Shown here in pieces: positions 41,633 through 55,734 of a stretch of 64,000 nucleotides of DNA. This stretch comes from Crossaster papposus (lineage: Eukaryota > Echinodermata > Asteroidea > Velatida > Solasteridae), in NCBI GenBank assembly GCA_037893245.1, contig JBAIAA010000652.1:186001-250000 (forward strand). The letters are read 5' to 3'. Made by a program: the position numbers and the translations under genes. The notes below the pieces were generated by a model, which was not told where the DNA came from, made no database searches, and saw nothing but the letters and a program-made list of their open reading frames with translations. Every line of letters begins with the position of its first letter. Position 1 is the first letter of the stretch.

Positions 41633-43833
41633 AAGATTTGGTCTACAATCGGCATATCCCTACTACTACATATTTAAGATTTGGTCTACAATCGGCATAT
41701 CCCTACTACTACATATTTAAGATTTGGTCTACAATCGGCATATCCCTACTACTACATATTTAAGATTTGGTCTACAATCGGCATATCCCTACTACTACAT
41801 ATTTAAGATTTGGTCTACAATCGGCATATCCCTACTACTACATATTTAAGATTTGGTCTACAATCGGCATATCCCTACTACTACATATTTAAGATTTGGT
41901 CTACAACCGGCATATCCCTACTACTACATATTTAAGATTTGGCTACAATCGGCATATTCCTACTACTACATATTTAAGATTTGGTCTACAATCGGCATAT
42001 CCCTACTACTACATATTTAAGATTTGGTCTACAATCGGCATATCCCCACTACTACATATTTAAGATTTGGTCTACAATCGGCATATCCCTACTACTACAT
42101 ATTTAAGATTTGGTCTACAATCGGCATATCCCTACTACTACATATTTAAGATTTGGTCTACAATCGGCATATCCATACTACTACATATTTAAGATTTGGT
42201 CTACAATCGGCATATCCCTACTACTACATATTTAAGATTTGGTCTACAATCGGCATATCCCTACTACTACATATTTAAGATTTGGTCTACAATCGGCATA
42301 TCCCTACTACTACATATTTAAGATTTGGTCTACAATCGGCATATCCCTACTACTACATATTTAAGATTTGGTCTACAATCGGCATATCCCTACTACTACA
42401 TATTTAAGATTTGGTCTACAATCGGCATATCCCTACTACTACATATTTAAGATTTGGTCTACAATCGGCATATCCCTACTACTACATATTTAAGATTTGG
42501 TCTACAATCGGCATATCCCTACTACTACATATTTAAGATTTGGTCTACAATCGGCATATCCCTACTACTACATATTTAAGATTTGGTCTACAATCGGCAT
42601 ATCCCTACTACTACATATTTAAGATTTGGTCTACAATCGGCATATCCCTACTACTACATATTTAAGATTTGGTCTACAATCGGCATATCCCTACTACTAC
42701 ATATTTAAGATTTGGTCTACAATCGGCATATCCCTACTACTACATATTTAAGATTTGGTCTACAATCGGCATATCCCTACTACTACATATTTAAGATTTG
42801 GTCTACAATCGGCATATCCCTACTACTACTACATATTTAAGATTTGGTCTACAATCGGCATATCCCTACTACTACATATTTAAGATTTGGTCTACAATCG
42901 GCATATCACTACTACTACATATTTAAGATTTGGTCTACAATCGGCATATCCCTACTACTACATATTTAAGATTTGGTCTACAATCGGCATATCCCTACTA
43001 CTACATATTTAATATTTGGTCTACAATCGGCATATCCCTACTACTACATATTTAAGATTTGGTCTACAATCGGCATATCCCTACTACTACATATTTAAGA
43101 TTTGGTCTACAATCGGCATATCCCTACTACTACATATTTAAGATTTGGTCTACAATCGGCATATCCCTACTACTACATATTTAAGATTTGGTCTACAATC
43201 GGCATATCCCTACTACTACATATTTAAGATTTGGTCTACAATCGGCATATCCCTACTACTACTACATATTTAAGATTTGGTCTACAATCGGCATATCCCT
43301 ACTACTACATATTTAAGATTTGGTCTACAATCGGCATATCCCTACTACTACATATTTAAGATTTGGTCTACAATCGGCATATCCCTACTACTACATATTT
43401 AAGATTTGGTCTACAATCGGCATATCCCTACTACTACATATTTAAGATTTGGTCTACAATCGGCATATCCCTACTACTACATATTTAAGATTTGGTCTAC
43501 AATCGGCATATCCCTACTACTACTACATATTTAAGATTTGGTCTACAATCGGCATATCCCTACTACTACATATTTAAGATTTGGTCTACAATCGGCATAT
43601 CCCTACTAATACATATTTAAGATTTGGTCTACAATCGGCATATCCCTACTACTACATATTTAAGATTTGGTCTACAATCGGCATATCCCTACTACTACAT
43701 ATTTAAGATTTGGTCTACAATCGGCATATCCCTACTACTACATATTTAAGATTTGGTCTACAATCGGCATATCCCTACTACTACATATTTAAGATTTGGT
43801 CTACAATCGGCATATCCCTACTACTACATAGTT
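41633..43833 (+). repeat. 43-mer block, 51 monomers
   Basis: 2,201 bp equals 51 monomers plus three CTA (near 42829, 43262, 43521) minus 1 bp (GATTTGGCTAC near 41942). Markers are CAACCGG at 41907, ATTCC near 41957, CCCCAC near 42047, CCATACTAC near 42172, CATATCACT near 42907, TTTAATATTTGG near 43013 and CTAATACAT at 43609. Confidence 0.93.
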
Positions 43834-44011
43834 ATCTCGAGGGCTTGTTCCAAAATCAGGTGTTTATTTCTACTGCACACTTCGTTCCCTTTACATATTT
43901 AACTCGAGGGCTTGTTCCCACATCAGGTGTTTATTTCTACTGCACACTTCTTTCCCTTTACATAATAATAAATGTGAGTTTGTTTTGTTATCAGATCAAA
44001 TAGAGTTTTTT
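43834..44011 (+). repeat. Insert 20, A class (178 bp)
   Basis: A-class sites and the usual CTAATACAT at 225 bp upstream. Unlike the other A-class inserts from 35.6 kb on, it is not followed by CAACCGG / GGCTAC, so its right flank comes from a different recombination history. Confidence 0.95.
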
Positions 44012-45743
44012 AAGATTTGGTCTACAATCGGCATATCCCTACTACTACATATTTAAGATTTGGTCTACAATCGGCATATCCCTACTACTACATATTTAAG
44101 ATTTGGTCTACAATCGGCATATCCCTACTACTACATATTTAAGATTTGGTATACAATCGGCATATCCCTACTACTACATATTTAAGATTTGGTCTACAAT
44201 CGGCATATCCCTACTACTACATATTTAAGATTTGGTCTACAATCGGCATATCCCTACTACTACATATTTAAGATTTGGTCTACAATCGGCATATCCCTAC
44301 TACTACATATTTAAGATTTGGTCTACAATCGGCATATCCCTACTACTACATATTTAAGATTTGGTCTACAATCGGCATATCCCTACTACTACATATTTAA
44401 GATTTGGTCTACAATCGGCATATCCCTACTACTACATATTTAAGATTTGGTCTACAATCGGCATATCCCTACTACTACATATTTAAGATTTGGTCTACAA
44501 TCGGCATATCCCTACTACTACATATTTAAGATTTGGTCTACAATCGGCATATCCCTACTACTACATATTTAAGATTTGGTCTACAATCGGCATATCCCTA
44601 CTACTACATATTTAAGATTTGGTCTACAATCGGCATATCCCTACTACTACATATTTAAGATTTGGTCTACAATCGGCATATCCCTACTACTACATATTTA
44701 AGATTTGGTCTACAATCGGCATATCCCTACTACTACTACATATTTAAGATTTGGTCTACAATCGGCATATCCCTACTACTACATATTTAAGATTTGGTCT
44801 ACAATCGGCATATCACTACTACTACATATTTAAGATTTGGTCTACAATCGGCATATCCCTACTACTACATATTTAAGATTTGGTCTACAATCGGCATATC
44901 CCTACTACTACATATTTAAGATTTGGTCTACAATCGGCATATCCCTACTACTACATATTTAAGATTTGGTCTACAATCGGCATATCCCTACTACTACATA
45001 TTTAAGATTTGGTCTACAATCGGCATATCCCTACTACTACATATTTAAGATTTGGTCTACAATCGGCATATCCCTACTACTACATATTTAAGATTTGGTC
45101 TACAATCGGCATATCCCTACTACTACATATTTAAGATTTGGTCTACAATCGGCATATCCCTACTACTACTACATATTTAAGATTTGGTCTACAATCGGCA
45201 TATCCCTACTACTACATATTTAAGATTTGGTCTACAATCGGCATATCCCTACTACTACATATTTAAGATTTGGTCTACAATCGGCATATCCCTACTACTA
45301 CATATTTAAGATTTGGTCTACAATCGGCATATCCCTACTACTACATATTTAAGATTTGGTCTACAATCGGCATATCCCTACTACTACATATTTAAGATTT
45401 GGTCTACAATCGGCATATCCCTACTACTACTACATATTTAAGATTTGGTCTACAATCGGCATATCCCTACTACTACTACATATTTAAGATTTGGTCTACA
45501 ATCGGCATATCCCTACTAATACATATTTAAGATTTGGTCTACAATCGGCATATCCCTACTACTACATATTTAAGATTTGGTCTACAATCGGCATATCCCT
45601 ACTACTACATATTTAAGATTTGGTCTACAATCGGCATATCCCTACTACTACATATTTAAGATTTGGTCTACAATCGGCATATCCCTACTACTACATATTT
45701 AAGATTTGGTCTACAATCGGCATATCCCTACTACTACATAGTT
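44012..45743 (+). repeat. 43-mer block, 40 monomers
   Basis: 1,732 bp equals 40 monomers plus four CTA (near 44735, 45170, 45430, 45475), the highest CTA-gain density among the longer blocks. GGTATAC near 44150, CATATCACT near 44814 and CTAATACAT at 45519. Confidence 0.93.
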
Positions 45744-45921
45744 ATCTCGAGGGCTTGTTCCAAAATCAGGTGTTTATTTCTACTGCACACTTCGTTCCCT
45801 TTACATATTTAACTCGAGGGCTTGTTCCCACATCAGGTGTTTATTTCTACTGCACACTTCTTTCCCTTTACATAATAATAAATGTGAGTTTGTTTTGTTA
45901 TCAGATCAAATAGAGTTTTTT
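45744..45921 (+). repeat. Insert 21, A class, second copy of 6,745-bp super-repeat (178 bp)
   Basis: Counterpart of insert 18. The following GGTATAC, TTTCAG, CAACCGG, GGCTAC order is the same as after 39176. Confidence 0.95.
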
Positions 45922-48199
45922 AAGATTTGGTCTACAATCGGCATATCCCTACTACTACATATTTAAGATTTGGTCTACAATCGGCATATCCCTACTACTA
46001 CATATTTAAGATTTGGTCTACAATCGGCATATCCCTACTACTACATATTTAAGATTTGGTATACAATCGGCATATCCCTACTACTACATATTTAAGATTT
46101 GGTCTACAATCGGCATATCCCTACTACTACATATTTCAGATTTGGTCTACAATCGGCATATCCCTACTACTACATATTTAAGATTTGGTCTACAACCGGC
46201 ATATCCCTACTACTACATATTTAAGATTTGGCTACAATCGGCATATCCCTACTACTACATATTTAAGATTTGGTCTACAATCGGCATATCCCTACTACTA
46301 CATATTTAAGATTTGGTCTACAATCGGCATATCCCTACTACTACATATTTAAGATTTGGTATACAATCGGCATATCCCTACTACTACATATTTAAGATTT
46401 GGTCTACAATCGGCATATCCCCACTACTACATATTTAAGATTTGGTCTACAATCGGCATATCCCCACTACTACATATTTAAGATTTGGTCTACAATCGGC
46501 ATATCCCTACTACTACATATTTAAGATTTGGTCTACAATCGGCATATCCCTACTACTACATATTTAAGATTTGGTCTACAATCGGCATATCCCTACTACT
46601 ACATATTTAAGATTTGGTCTACAATCGGCATATCCCTACTACTACATATTTAAGATTTGGTCTACAATCGGCATATCCCTACTACTACATATTTAAGATT
46701 TGGTCTAAAATCGGCATATCCCTACTACTACATATTTAAGATTTGGTCTACAATCGGCATATCCCTACTACTACATATTTAAGATTTGGTCTACAATCGG
46801 CATATCCCTACTACTACATATTTAAGATTTGGTCTACAATCGGCTTATCCCTACTACTACATATTTAAGATTTGGTCTACAATCGGCATATCCCTACTAC
46901 TACATATTTAAGATTTGGTCTACAATCGGCATATCCCTACTACTACATATTTAAGATTTGGTCTACAATCGGCATATCCCTACTACTACATATTTAAGAT
47001 TTGGTCTACAATCGGCATATCCCTACTACTACATATTTAAGATTTGGTCTACAATCGGCATATCCCTACTACTACATATTTAAGATTTGGTCTACAATCG
47101 GCATATCCCTACTACTACATATTTAAGATTTGGTCTACAATCGGCATATCCCTACTACTACATATTTAAGATTTGGTCTACAATCGGCATATCCCTACTA
47201 CTACATATTTAAGATTTGGTCTACAATCGGCATATTCCTACTACTACATATTTAAGATTTGGTCTACAATCGGCATATCCCCACTACTACATATTTAAGA
47301 TTTGGTCTACAATCGGCATATCCCCACTACTACATATTTAAGATTTGGTCTACAATCGGCATATCCCTACTACTACATATTTAAGATTTGGTCTACAATC
47401 GGCATATCCCTACTACTACATATTTAAGATTTGGTCTACAATCGGCATATCCCTACTACTACATATTTAAGATTTGGTCTACAATCGGCATATCCCTACT
47501 ACTACATATTTAAGATTTGGTCTACAATCGGCATATCCCTACTACTACATATTTAAGATTTGGTCTACAATCGGCATATCCCTACTACTACATATTTAAG
47601 ATTTGGTCTACAATCGGCATATTCCTACTACTACATATTTAAGATTTGGTCTACAATCGGCATATCCCCACTACTACATATTTAAGATTTGGTCTACAAT
47701 CGGCATATCCCTACTACTACATATTTAAGATTTGGTCTACAATCGGCATATCCCTACTACTACATATTTAAGAATTGGTCTACAATCGGCATATCCCTAC
47801 TACTACATATTTAAGATTTGGTCTACAATCGGCATATCCCTACTACTACATATTTAAGATTTGGTCTACAATCGGCATATCCCTACTACTACATATTTAA
47901 GATTTGGTCTACAATCGGCATATCCCTACTACTACATATTTAAGATTTGGTCTACAATCGGCATATCCCTACTACTACATATTTAAGATTTGGTCTACAA
48001 TCGGCATATCCCTACTACTACATATTTAAGATTTGGTCTACAATCGGCATATCCCTACTAATACATATTTAAGATTTGGTCTACAATCGGCATATCCCTA
48101 CTACTACATATTTAAGATTTGGTCTACAATCGGCATATCCCTACTACTACATATTTAAGATTTGGTCTACAATCGGCATATCCCTACTACTACATAGTT
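45922..48199 (+). repeat. 43-mer block, 53 monomers minus 1 bp
   Basis: 2,278 bp, homologous to 39177-41454. Private changes are TCTAAAATCGG near 46708 and GGCTTATCC near 46844. AAGAATTGG (47773) and CTAATACAT (48061) lie two monomers later than expected from the 6,745-bp offset, while total length is unchanged, so an internal two-monomer gain and loss have compensated. Confidence 0.93.
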
Positions 48200-48377
48200 A
48201 TCTCGAGGGCTTGTTCCAAAATCAGGTGTTTATTTCTACTGCACACTTCGTTCCCTTTACATATTTAACTCGAGGGCTTGTTCCCACATCAGGTGTTTAT
48301 TTCTACTGCACACTTCTTTCCCTTTACATAATAATAAATGTGAGTTTGTTTTGTTATCAGATCAAATAGAGTTTTTT
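48200..48377 (+). repeat. Insert 22, A class (178 bp)
   Basis: Counterpart of insert 19. CTAATACAT is only 139 bp upstream here rather than 225, two monomers less. Confidence 0.95.
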
Positions 48378-51300
48378 AAGATTTGGTCTACAATCGGCAT
48401 ATCCCTACTACTACATATTTAAGATTTGGTCTACAATCGGCATATCCCTACTACTACATATTTAAGATTTGGTCTACAATCGGCATATCCCTACTACTAC
48501 ATATTTAAGACTTGGTCTACAATCGGCATATCCCTACTACTACATATTTAAGATTTGGTCTACAATCGGCATATCCCTACTACTACATATTTAAGATTTG
48601 GTCTACAATCGGCATATCCCTACTACTACATATTTAAGATTTGGTCTACAACCGGCATATCCCTACTACTACATATTTAAGATTTGGCTACAATCGGCAT
48701 ATTCCTACTACTACATATTTAAGATTTGGTCTACAATCGGCATATCCCTACTACTACATATTTAAGATTTGGTCTACAATCGGCATATCCCCACTACTAC
48801 ATATTTAAGATTTGGTCTACAATCGGCATATCCCTACTACTACATATTTAAGATTTGGTCTACAATCGGCATATCCCTACTACTACATATTTAAGATTTG
48901 GTCTACAATCGGCATATCCATACTACTACATATTTAAGATTTGGTCTACAATCGGCATATCCCTACTACTACATATTTAAGATTTGGTCTACAATCGGCA
49001 TATTCCTACTACTACATATTTAAGATTTGGTCTACAATCGGCATATCCCTACTACTACATATTTAAGATTTGGTCTACAATCGGCATATCCCTACTACTA
49101 CATATTTAAGATTTGGTCTACAATCGGCATATCCCTACTACTACATATTTAAGATTTGGTCTACAATCGGCATATCCCTACTACTACATATTTAAGATTT
49201 GGTCTACAATCGGCATATCCCTACTACTACATATTTAAGATTTGGTCTACAATCGGCATATCCCTACTACTACATATTTAAGATTTGGTCTACAATCGGC
49301 ATATCCCTACTACTACATATTTAAGATTTGGTCTACAATCGGCATATCCCTACTACTACATATTTAAGATTTGGTCTACAATCGGCATATCCCTACTACT
49401 ACATATTTAAGATTTGGTCTACAATCGGCATATCCCTACTACTACATATTTAAGATTTGGTCTACAATCGGCATATCCCTACTACTACATATTTAAGATT
49501 TGGTCTACAATCGGCATATCCCTACTACTACATATTTAAGATTTGGTCTACAATCGGCATATCCCTACTACTACATATTTAAGATTTGGTCTACAATCGG
49601 CATATCACTACTACTACATATTTAAGATTTGGTCTACAATCGGCATATCCCTACTACTACATATTTAAGATTTGGTCTACAATCGGCATATCCCTACTAC
49701 TACATATTTAAGATTTGGTCTACAATCGGCATATCCCTACTACTACATATTTAAGATTTGGTCTACAATCGGCATATCCCTACTACTACATATTTAAGAT
49801 TTGGTCTACAATCGGCATATCCCTACTACTACATATTTAAGATTTGGTCTACAATCGGCATATCCCTACTACTACATATTTAAGATTTGGTCTACAATCG
49901 GCATATCCCTACTACTACATATTTAAGATTTGGTCTACAATCGGCATATCCCTACTACTACTACATATTTAAGATTTGGTCTACAATCGGCATATCCCTA
50001 CTACTACATATTTAAGATTTGGTCTACAATCGGCATATCCCTACTACTACATATTTAAGATTTGGTCTACAATCGGCATATCCCTACTACTACATATTTA
50101 AGATTTGGTCTACAATCGGCATATCCCTACTACTACATATTTAAGATTTGGTCTACAATCGGCATATCCCTACTACTACATATTTAAGATTTGGTCTACA
50201 ATCGGCATATCCCTACTACTACATATTTAAGATTTGGTCTACAATCGGCATATCCCTACTACTACATATTTAAGATTTGGTCTACAATCGGCATATCCCT
50301 ACTACTACATATTTAAGATTTGGTCTACAATCGGCATATCCCTACTATTACATATTTAAGATTTGGTCTACAATCGGCATATCCCTACTACTACATATTT
50401 AAGATTTGGTCTACAATCGGCATATCCCTACTACTACATATTTAAGATTTGGTCTACAATCGGCATATCCCTACTACTACATATTTAAGATTTGGTCTAC
50501 AATCGGCATATCCCTACTACTACATATTTAAGATTTGGTCTACAATCGGCATATCCCTACTACTACATATTTAAGATTTGGTCTACAATCGGCATATCCC
50601 TACTACTACATATTTAAGATTTGGTCTACAATCGGCATATCCCTACTACTACTACATATTTAAGATTTGGTCTACAATCGGCATATCCCTACTACTACAT
50701 ATTTAAGATTTGGTCTACAATCGGCATATCCCTACTACTACATATTTAAGATTTGGTCTACAATCGGCATATCCCTACTACTACATATTTAAGATTTGGT
50801 CTACAATCGGCATATCCCTACTACTACATATTTAAGATTTGGTCTACAATCGGCATATCCCTACTACTACATATTTAAGATTTGGTCTACAATCGGCATA
50901 TCCCTACTACTACATATTTAAGATTTGGTCTACAATCGGCATATCCCTACTACTACATATTTAAGATTTGGTCTACAATCGGCATATCCCTACTACTACA
51001 TATTTAAGATTTGGTCTACAATCGGCATATCCCTACTAATACATATTTAAGATTTGGTCTACAATCGGCATATCCCTACTACTACATATTTAAGATTTGG
51101 TCTACAATCGGCATATCCCTACTACTACATATTTAAGATTTGGTCTACAATCGGCATATCCCTACTACTACATATTTAAGATTTGGTCTACAATCGGCAT
51201 ATCCCTACTACTACATATTTAAGATTTGGTCTACAATCGGCATATCCCTACTACTACATATTTAAGATTTGGTCTACAATCGGCATATTCCTACTACTAC

Positions 51301-51951
51301 ATATTTAAGATTTGGTCTACAATCGGCATATCCCCACTACTACATATTTAAGATTTGGTCTACAATCGGCATATCCCTACTACTACATATTTAAGATTTG
51401 GTCTACAATCGGCATATCCCTACTACTACATATTTAAGAATTGGTCTACAATCGGCATATCCCTACTACTACATATTTAAGATTTGGTCTACAATCGGCA
51501 TATCCCTACTACTACATATTTAAGATTTGGTCTACAATCGGCATATCCCTACTACTACATATTTAAGATTTGGTCTACAATCGGCATATCCCTACTACTA
51601 CATATTTAAGATTTGGTCTACAATCGGCATATCCCTACTACTACATATTTAAGATTTGGTCTACAATCGGCATATCCCTACTACTACATATTTAAGATTT
51701 GGTCTACAATCGGCATATCCCTACTAATACATATTTAAGATTTGGTCTACAATCGGCATATCCCTACTACTACATATTTAAGATTTGGTCTACAATCGGC
51801 ATATCCCTACTACTACATATTTAAGATTTGGTCTACAATCGGCATATCCCTACTACTACATATTTAAGATTTGGTCTACAATCGGCATATCCCTACTACT
51901 ACATATTTAAGATTTGGTCTACAATCGGCATATCCCTACTACTACATAGTT
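48378..51951 (+). repeat. 43-mer block, 83 monomers
   Basis: 3,574 bp equals 83 monomers plus two CTA (near 49965, 50650) minus 1 bp (near 48687). The first part copies 41633 onward: CAACCGG near 48652, ATTCC near 48702, CCCCAC near 48791, CCATACTAC near 48919. Later markers are ATTCC near 49002, CATATCACT near 49606, CTATTACAT near 50348, CTAATACAT at 51039 and 51727, ATTCC and CCCCAC near 51289 and 51334, AAGAATTGG near 51439. AAGACTTGG near 48510 is private. Confidence 0.93.
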
Positions 51952-52129
51952 ATCTCGAGGGCTTGTTCCAAAATCAGGTGTTTATTTCTACTGCACACTT
52001 CGTTCCCTTTACATATTTAACTCGAGGGCTTGTTCCCACATCAGGTGTTTATTTCTACTGCACACTTCTTTCCCTTTACATAATAATAAATGTGAGTTTG
52101 TTTTGTTATCAGATCAAATAGAGTTTTTT
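51952..52129 (+). repeat. Insert 23, A class (178 bp)
   Basis: A-class sites, CTAATACAT 225 bp upstream, CAACCGG about 275 bp downstream. Confidence 0.95.
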
Positions 52130-54244
52130 AAGATTTGGTCTACAATCGGCATATCCCTACTACTACATATTTAAGATTTGGTCTACAATCGGCATATCCC
52201 TACTACTACATATTTAAGATTTGGTCTACAATCGGCATATCCCTACTACTACATATTTAAGATTTGGTCTACAATCGGCATATCCCTACTACTACATATT
52301 TAAGATTTGGTCTACAATCGGCATATCCCTACTACTACATATTTAAGATTTGGTCTACAATCGGCATATCCCTACTACTACATATTTAAGATTTGGTCTA
52401 CAACCGGCATATCCCTACTACTACATATTTAAGATTTGGCTACAATCGGCATATCCCTACTACTACATATTTAAGATTTGGTCTACAATCGGCATATCCC
52501 TACTACTACATATTTAAGATTTGGTCTACAATCGGCATATCCCTACTACTACATATTTAAGATTTGGTATACAATCGGCATATCCCCACTACTACATATT
52601 TAAGATTTGGTCTACAATCGGCATATCCCCACTACTACATATTTAAGATTTGGTCTACAATCGGCATATCCCCACTACTACATATTTAAGATTTGGTCTA
52701 CAATCGGCATATCCCTACTACTACTACATATTTAAGATTTGGTCTACAATCGGCATATCCCTACTACTACATATTTAAGATTTGGTCTACAATCGGCATA
52801 TCCATACTACTACATATTTAAGATTTGGTCTACAATCGGCATATCCCTACTACTACATATTTAAGATTTGGTCTACAATCGGCATATCCCTACTACTACA
52901 TATTTAAGATTTGGTCTACAATCGGCATATCCCTACTACTACATATTTAAGATTTGGTCTACAATCGGCATATCCCTACTACTACATATTTAAGATTTGG
53001 TCTACAATCGGCATATCCCTACTACTACATATTTAAGATTTGGTCTACAATCGGCATATCCCTACTACTACATATTTAAGATTTGGTCTACAATCGGCAT
53101 ATCCCTACTACTACATATTTAAGATTTGGTCTACAATCGGCATATCCCTACTACTACATATTTAAGATTTGGTCTACAATCGGCATATCCCTACTACTAC
53201 ATATTTAAGATTTGGTCTACAATCGGCATATCCCTACTACTACATATTTAAGATTTGGTCTACAATCGGCATATCCCTACTACTACTACATATTTAAGAT
53301 TTGGTCTACAATCGGCATATCCCTACTACTACATATTTAAGATTTGGTCTACAATCGGCATATCCCTACTACTACATATTTAAGATTTGGTCTACAATCG
53401 GCATATCCCTACTACTATATATTTAAGATTTGGTCTACAATCGGCATATTCCTACTACTACATATTTAAGATTTGGTCTACAATCGGCATATCCCTACTA
53501 CTACATATTTAAGATTTGGTCTACAATCGGCATATCCCTACTACTACATATTTAAGATTTGGTCTACAATCGGCATATCCCTACTACTACATATTTAAGA
53601 TTTGGTCTACAATCGGCATATTCCTACTACTACATATTTAAGATTTGGTCTACAATCGGCATATCCCCACTACTACATATTTAAGATTTGGTCTACAATC
53701 GGCATATCCCTACTACTACATATTTAAGATTTGGTCTACAATCGGCATATCCCTACTACTACATATTTAAGAATTGGTCTACAATCGGCATATCCCTACT
53801 ACTACATATTTAAGATTTGGTCTACAATCGGCATATCCCTACTACTACATATTTAAGATTTGGTCTACAATCGGCATATCCCTACTACTACATATTTAAG
53901 ATTTGGTCTACAATCGGCATATCCCTACTACTACATATTTAAGATTTGGTCTACAATCGGCATATCCCTACTACTACATATTTAAGATTTGGTCTACAAT
54001 CGGCATATCCCTACTAATACATATTTAAGATTTGGTCTACAATCGGCATATCCCTACTACTACTACATACTTAAGATTTGGTCTACAATCGGCATATCCC
54101 TACTACTAAATATTTAAGATTTGGTCTACAATCGGCATATCCCTACTACTACATATTTAAGATTTGGTCTACAAGCGGCATATCCCTACTACTACATATT
54201 TAAGATTTGGTCTACAATCGGCATATCCCTACTACTACATAGTT
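52130..54244 (+). repeat. 43-mer block, 49 monomers
   Basis: 2,115 bp equals 49 monomers plus three CTA (near 52722, 53286, 54062) minus 1 bp (near 52439). GGTATAC near 52569 is followed by three consecutive CCCCAC monomers. Other markers are CCATACTAC near 52804, CTATATATTT near 53416, ATTCC near 53450 and 53621, CCCCAC near 53667, AAGAATTGG near 53772 and CTAATACAT at 54017. CATACTTAAG and CTAAATATTT near 54069 and 54109 are private. Confidence 0.93.
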
Positions 54245-54422
54245 ATCTCGAGGGCTTGTTCCAAAATCAGGTGTTTATTTCTACTGCACACTTCGTTCCC
54301 TTTACATATTTAACTCGAGGGCTTGTTCCCACATCAGGTGTTTATTTCTACTGCACACTTCTTTCCCTTTACATAATAATAAATGTGAGTTTGTTTTGTT
54401 ATCAGATCAAATAGAGTTTTTT
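54245..54422 (+). repeat. Insert 24, last A-class copy (178 bp)
   Basis: A-class sites, and the last of this class before the rearranged right end. A monomer just upstream reads CTACAAGCGGC, a private change. Confidence 0.95.
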
Positions 54423-55726
54423 AAGATTTGGTCTACAATCGGCATATCCCTACTACTACATATTTAAGATTTGGTCTACAATCGGCATATCCCTACTACT
54501 ACATATTTAAGATTTGGTCTACAATCGGCATATCCCTACTACTACATATTTAAGATTTGGTCTACAATCGGCATATCCCTACTACTACATATTTAAGATT
54601 TGGTCTACAATCGGCATATCCCTACTACTACATATTTAAGATTTGGTCTACAATCGGCATATCCCTACTACTACATATTTAAGATTTGGTCTACAACCGG
54701 CATATCCCTACTACTACATATTTAAGATTTGGCTACAATCGGCATATCCCTACTACTACATATTTAAGATTTGGTATACAATCGGCATATCCCTACTACT
54801 ACATATTTAAGATTTGGTCTACAATCGGCATATCCCTACTACTACATATTTAAGATTTGGTATACAATCGGCATATCCCTACTACTACATATTTAAGATT
54901 TGGTCTACAATCGGCATATCCCCACTACTACATATTTAAGATTTGGTCTACAATCGGCATATCCCCACTACTACATATTTAAGATTTGGTCTACAATCGG
55001 CATATCCCTACTTCTACATATTTAAGATTTGGTCTACAATCGGCATATCCCTACTACTACATATTTAAGATTTGGTCTACAATCGGCATATCCCTACTAC
55101 TACATATTTAAGATTTGGTCTACAATCGGCATATCCCTACTACTACATATTTAAGATTTGGTCTACAATCGGCATATCCCTACTACTACTACATATTTAA
55201 GATTTGGTCTACAATCGGCATATCCCTACTACTACATATTTAAGATTTGGTCTACAATCGGCATATCCCTACTACTACATATTTAAGATTTGGTCTACAA
55301 TTGGCATATCCCTACTACTACATATTTAAGATTTGGTCTACAATCGGCATATCCCTACTACTACATATTTAAGATTTGGTCTACAATCGGCATATCCCTA
55401 CTACTACATATTTAAGATTTGGTCTACAATCGGCATATCCCTACTACTACATATTTAAGATTTGGACTACAATCAGCATATCCCTACTACTACATATTTA
55501 AGATTTGTTCTACAATCGGCATATCCCTACTACTACATATTTAAGATTTGGTCTACAATCGGCATATCCCTACTACTACATATTAAAGATTTGGTCTACA
55601 ATCGGCATATCCCTACTACTACATATTTAAGATTTGGTCTACAATCGGCATATCCCTACTACTACATATTTAAGATTTGTCTACAATCGGCATATCCCTA
55701 CTACTACATATTTAAGATTTGGTCTA
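54423..55726 (+). repeat. 43-mer block ending at the inversion junction
   Basis: About 30 monomers. Contains CAACCGG near 54696, a 1-bp loss near 54731, GGTATAC near 54777 and 54862, two CCCCAC, CTTCTAC near 55012, an extra CTA near 55190 and CAATTGGC near 55302. Then comes the marker series TTTGGACTAC with AATCAGC (55465), TTGTTCTAC (55508) and TATTAAAG (near 55583), which recurs at 58545, 58588 and 58663 (offset 3,080). A 1-bp loss (GATTTGTCTAC) lies near 55679. Confidence 0.93.
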
Positions 55727-55734
55727 CAAATCTT
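55714..55734. repeat. Fold-back centre at the left inversion junction
   Basis: AAGATTT, a 7-nt spacer GGTCTAC, then AAATCTT. Monomers on both sides are in opposite orientation, so the complementary arms extend outwards for hundreds of bases with few mismatches (first indel near 55679 against the inverted arm). Confidence 0.9.

Larger units (their letters stand above)
38999..48377 (+). repeat. 6,745-bp super-repeat: 38999-41632 and 45744-48377
   Basis: Two insert-to-insert segments of equal length (2,456 bp start to start) with matching marker order lie 6,745 bp apart. The intervening 4.1 kb contains insert 20 and is not part of the match. Confidence 0.88.
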
